Assembly: GCA_964036315.1 (NCBI GenBank)
Contig: OZ038485.1
Span: 97,241,860 to 97,305,859 of the forward strand
Direction of reading: 5' to 3'
DNA from: Acanthosepion esculentum
Taxonomy: Eukaryota; Mollusca; Cephalopoda; Sepiida; Sepiidae
Length of the DNA stretch: 64,000 nucleotides
The notes beneath the pieces were generated by a model that worked only from the letters and a program-made list of their open reading frames with translations, was not told where the DNA came from and made no database searches. Shown here one piece after another: positions 62,525 through 64,000 of this stretch; positions within the stretch are counted from its first letter, which is position 1; each line of letters opens with the position of its first letter. A program made the translations under genes and the position numbers.

Positions 62525-63245
62525 TTCCTTCAGGATGAGGACGATTACGGCTCTTCAAAACCTTCTAAGCCTTAGCAAAGTTTTTTTTTCATTTGCCAAG
62601 CCTCCGTTTCGCCATTCATATACAAAAATGGTCAAGCAGTTGACCCCTTTTCTTTCGATATGCCCTGTAAATATCAAACTCTCCAAGCCCGCCTCCTCAT
62701 TATTATTTATTTTAATAATTTTTGGTGTTCTTTTCGTTTCCATTTTTTAAAAGACTTATTCGTTGTTTGCGCGCACCGTCCGTTGTATTCTCAGTATATT
62801 CCAGTGGAACCATATTTCTTTTGCGTCAACTCACGTCTTCATCTGTCATAAAATTGCCAGGCATTCAAGAGCGTTGATATTGCATAACAATTCAACACTC
62901 TTTGTTTCTAACGAGATTTTCCTTTTTCTTAATACTTTGTTTGACTTTGGAAAGGACTCTTTTTTTTTATTCCAATGCGCGTTTGAAATTCAGTATCACA
63001 TTTTCTACCCTCTAGTTAAATACTTCCCAGATATTAAAATTTTGCAATTATTTGGTGTTGATATCTCCAATTCGTAGTTCTCATAGTGGGACTTTTCATT
63101 TGCTGGCAACCATATATTTTGTTTTGTGATATTTGACAGGCCTTTCTCCTTGTTTTCCTATACTACATTATTTTGGAGAGTTTTCTTTCTGTCTACCAAC
63201 ATCACAGTGTCATCTGTGTATCTAATATTGTTAAGACTGTGCTCA
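62525..63245 (-). pseudogene. RTE-type LINE, from YADD to the C-terminal region
   Basis: Minus-strand broken frames read NIRYTDDTVMLVDRKKTLQN (the YADD block, altered to YTDD), then LSNITKQNIWLPANEKS, YENYELEISTPN, then a region equivalent to CDTEIKRAHW and VLRKRKIS, then the YGSE..LPGNFMTDEDVS-type and YRILRIQRTVR stretch, and METKRTPKIIKINNNEEAGL, ESLIFTGHIERKGVN at the end. Order matches an RTE-like LINE over about 240 residues. Many frameshifts; inactive. Confidence 0.85.
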
Positions 63246-63479
63246 CTAATTATAAACTAGGTCACTGAAATAATAATCAAAGTAAATGACAGCGGTGAAA
63301 TACCGGAGTACTTAACAAATAAGTGTAAACAAAAAAAAATGAATGACTTAACGAAAAATATGAAACCTAAAAATTTAGAACTCGAATATAGTAGGTATGC
63401 GTCAAAGGATAAATGAAACTACAGGAGAAACTTTTTCATCTGGATGTATAAAATCTAAAAGAGAAACGTTTGTAATTTT
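63246..63479. other. Unassigned stretch between opposed LINE pieces
   Basis: No motif assigned. Confidence 0.4.
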
Positions 63480-64000
63480 AACAAAGCAAAGAAAGGATAC
63501 TACAACAGTATAATGACTTCATAAGAAATCTCTTCCATGACAACAGAGGCGAAAACTATATAATACACAAAAGCATGAAAATATTTGAGATAATAACATT
63601 TGAGGTTGAGACAACGCTGACCAAGATGAAAATAGCAAATTGAAAGGATCAAATGAGACTGGCATACGGATGCCGACAGCATTGGATGATTTGGGGACTG
63701 AAAAGATTATTGAACTGACGAGCGAATATATGACAGCGAAGAAATGTTAGATCAGTCTTCATAGCACTGCCAATGAACATATCAAAAAGAATTAATTTCT
63801 AATGTTTAGAGATCTTAGAGGAACGGACATAGGGGAAACACTTTGCGCCTTTATTCATTACACACGAAGAAATACAATTTTCATTATCAGAATGCGATTA
63901 AAACGGGTAATAGAAATATAGAAAAATACATACCTATGTTTCATAGATTGCACAAAGATATAAATAAAAGTACATACGACCTTCTTGAAACATTAGGAAA
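63480..64000 (+). pseudogene. RTE-type LINE, reverse transcriptase N-terminal part, runs off the window
   Basis: Broken plus frames read FEVETTLTKMKIAN then KDQMRLAYGCRQHWMIWGL, equivalent to the EVExALxKMKxGKATGPDEIPxEALK...DDLGIEKLTELxSEIY start of the RTE palm. RSVFIALPMN, then NECELHRT-like and ISKRIN sequence, then QMRLKRVIEI and FHRLHKDINKSTYDLLETLG follow, the last being equivalent to CFIDYTKAFDRV. It continues beyond 64000. Its direction is opposite to 62525-63245, so the two are not one element unless inverted. Confidence 0.75.

Overview
The window looks like AT-rich, intergenic or intronic DNA from a large, repeat-laden metazoan genome. The mix of elements (very long TA, CA, GATA and TAA microsatellites, RTE-type endonuclease-reverse transcriptase LINEs, tRNA-derived and 5S-derived SINEs, Tc1/mariner and pogo elements, a Penelope-like element, Ty3/gypsy) is what I would expect of a coleoid cephalopod (octopus or squid), but that is inference from repeat style. 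No host gene with a recognisable family is present. The only unassigned ORF that looks like real coding sequence is a 146-codon ORF at 19326-19766 with two predicted membrane segments.

Layout. 1-5.5 kb: microsatellites, a nested hairpin element, tRNA-like repeats and a possible Penelope 5' fragment. 5.9-10.3 kb: a decayed Tc1 transposase, a degenerate retroelement C-terminal domain, and deletion derivatives of a Tc1-like family, one carrying a SINE and a (TA)n expansion. 10.4-12.3 kb: almost pure pyrimidine strand. 13-17.3 kb: SINEs, RTE LINE remnants and a Helitron-like helicase end. 17.7-19 kb: a 31-bp tandem array and TA-looped hairpins. 19.3 kb: the candidate gene. 20.7-23.2 kb: inverted and tandem repeats ending in a LINE tail. 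23.8-24.5 kb: TA array interrupted by TTTG. 25-27.4 kb: foldback element, SINE, 5S fragment, LINE pieces. 28.5-29.7 kb: second pyrimidine tract. 30.5-37.4 kb: dispersed repeats, an internally deleted mariner with intact ends, and more Tc1-like derivatives. 37.7-41.7 kb: LINE tails, a 245-bp tandem array, and the 3' end of a Ty3/gypsy element with integrase, polypurine tract and LTR. 43.2-45.4 kb: a DDE-transposase relic whose right end has grown into a 21-bp tandem array. 46.6-52.1 kb: RTE fragments, a 5S pseudogene and SINEs. 53-57 kb: palindromic composite repeats and a Penelope-like GIY-YIG ORF followed by a hammerhead-like fold. 58.5-60.4 kb: a LINE reverse transcriptase whose tail is present as a near 1-kb inverted repeat. 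60.4-62.2 kb: a tandem array with hammerhead-like half-motifs and a pogo-like deletion derivative. 62.5-64 kb: RTE LINE pieces in opposite orientations.

Three themes stand out. First, the non-autonomous DNA transposons here (Tc1-like, mariner, pogo-like) repeatedly keep the N-terminal DNA-binding helix-turn-helix while losing the catalytic core. Second, transposon and hairpin ends repeatedly abut (TA)n tracts, and in one element a short ATAT seed seen in a sister copy has become a roughly 66-bp TA array. Third, several retroelement tails occur as inverted duplications. All functional statements come from reading translations and pairings by eye; no database search was run.
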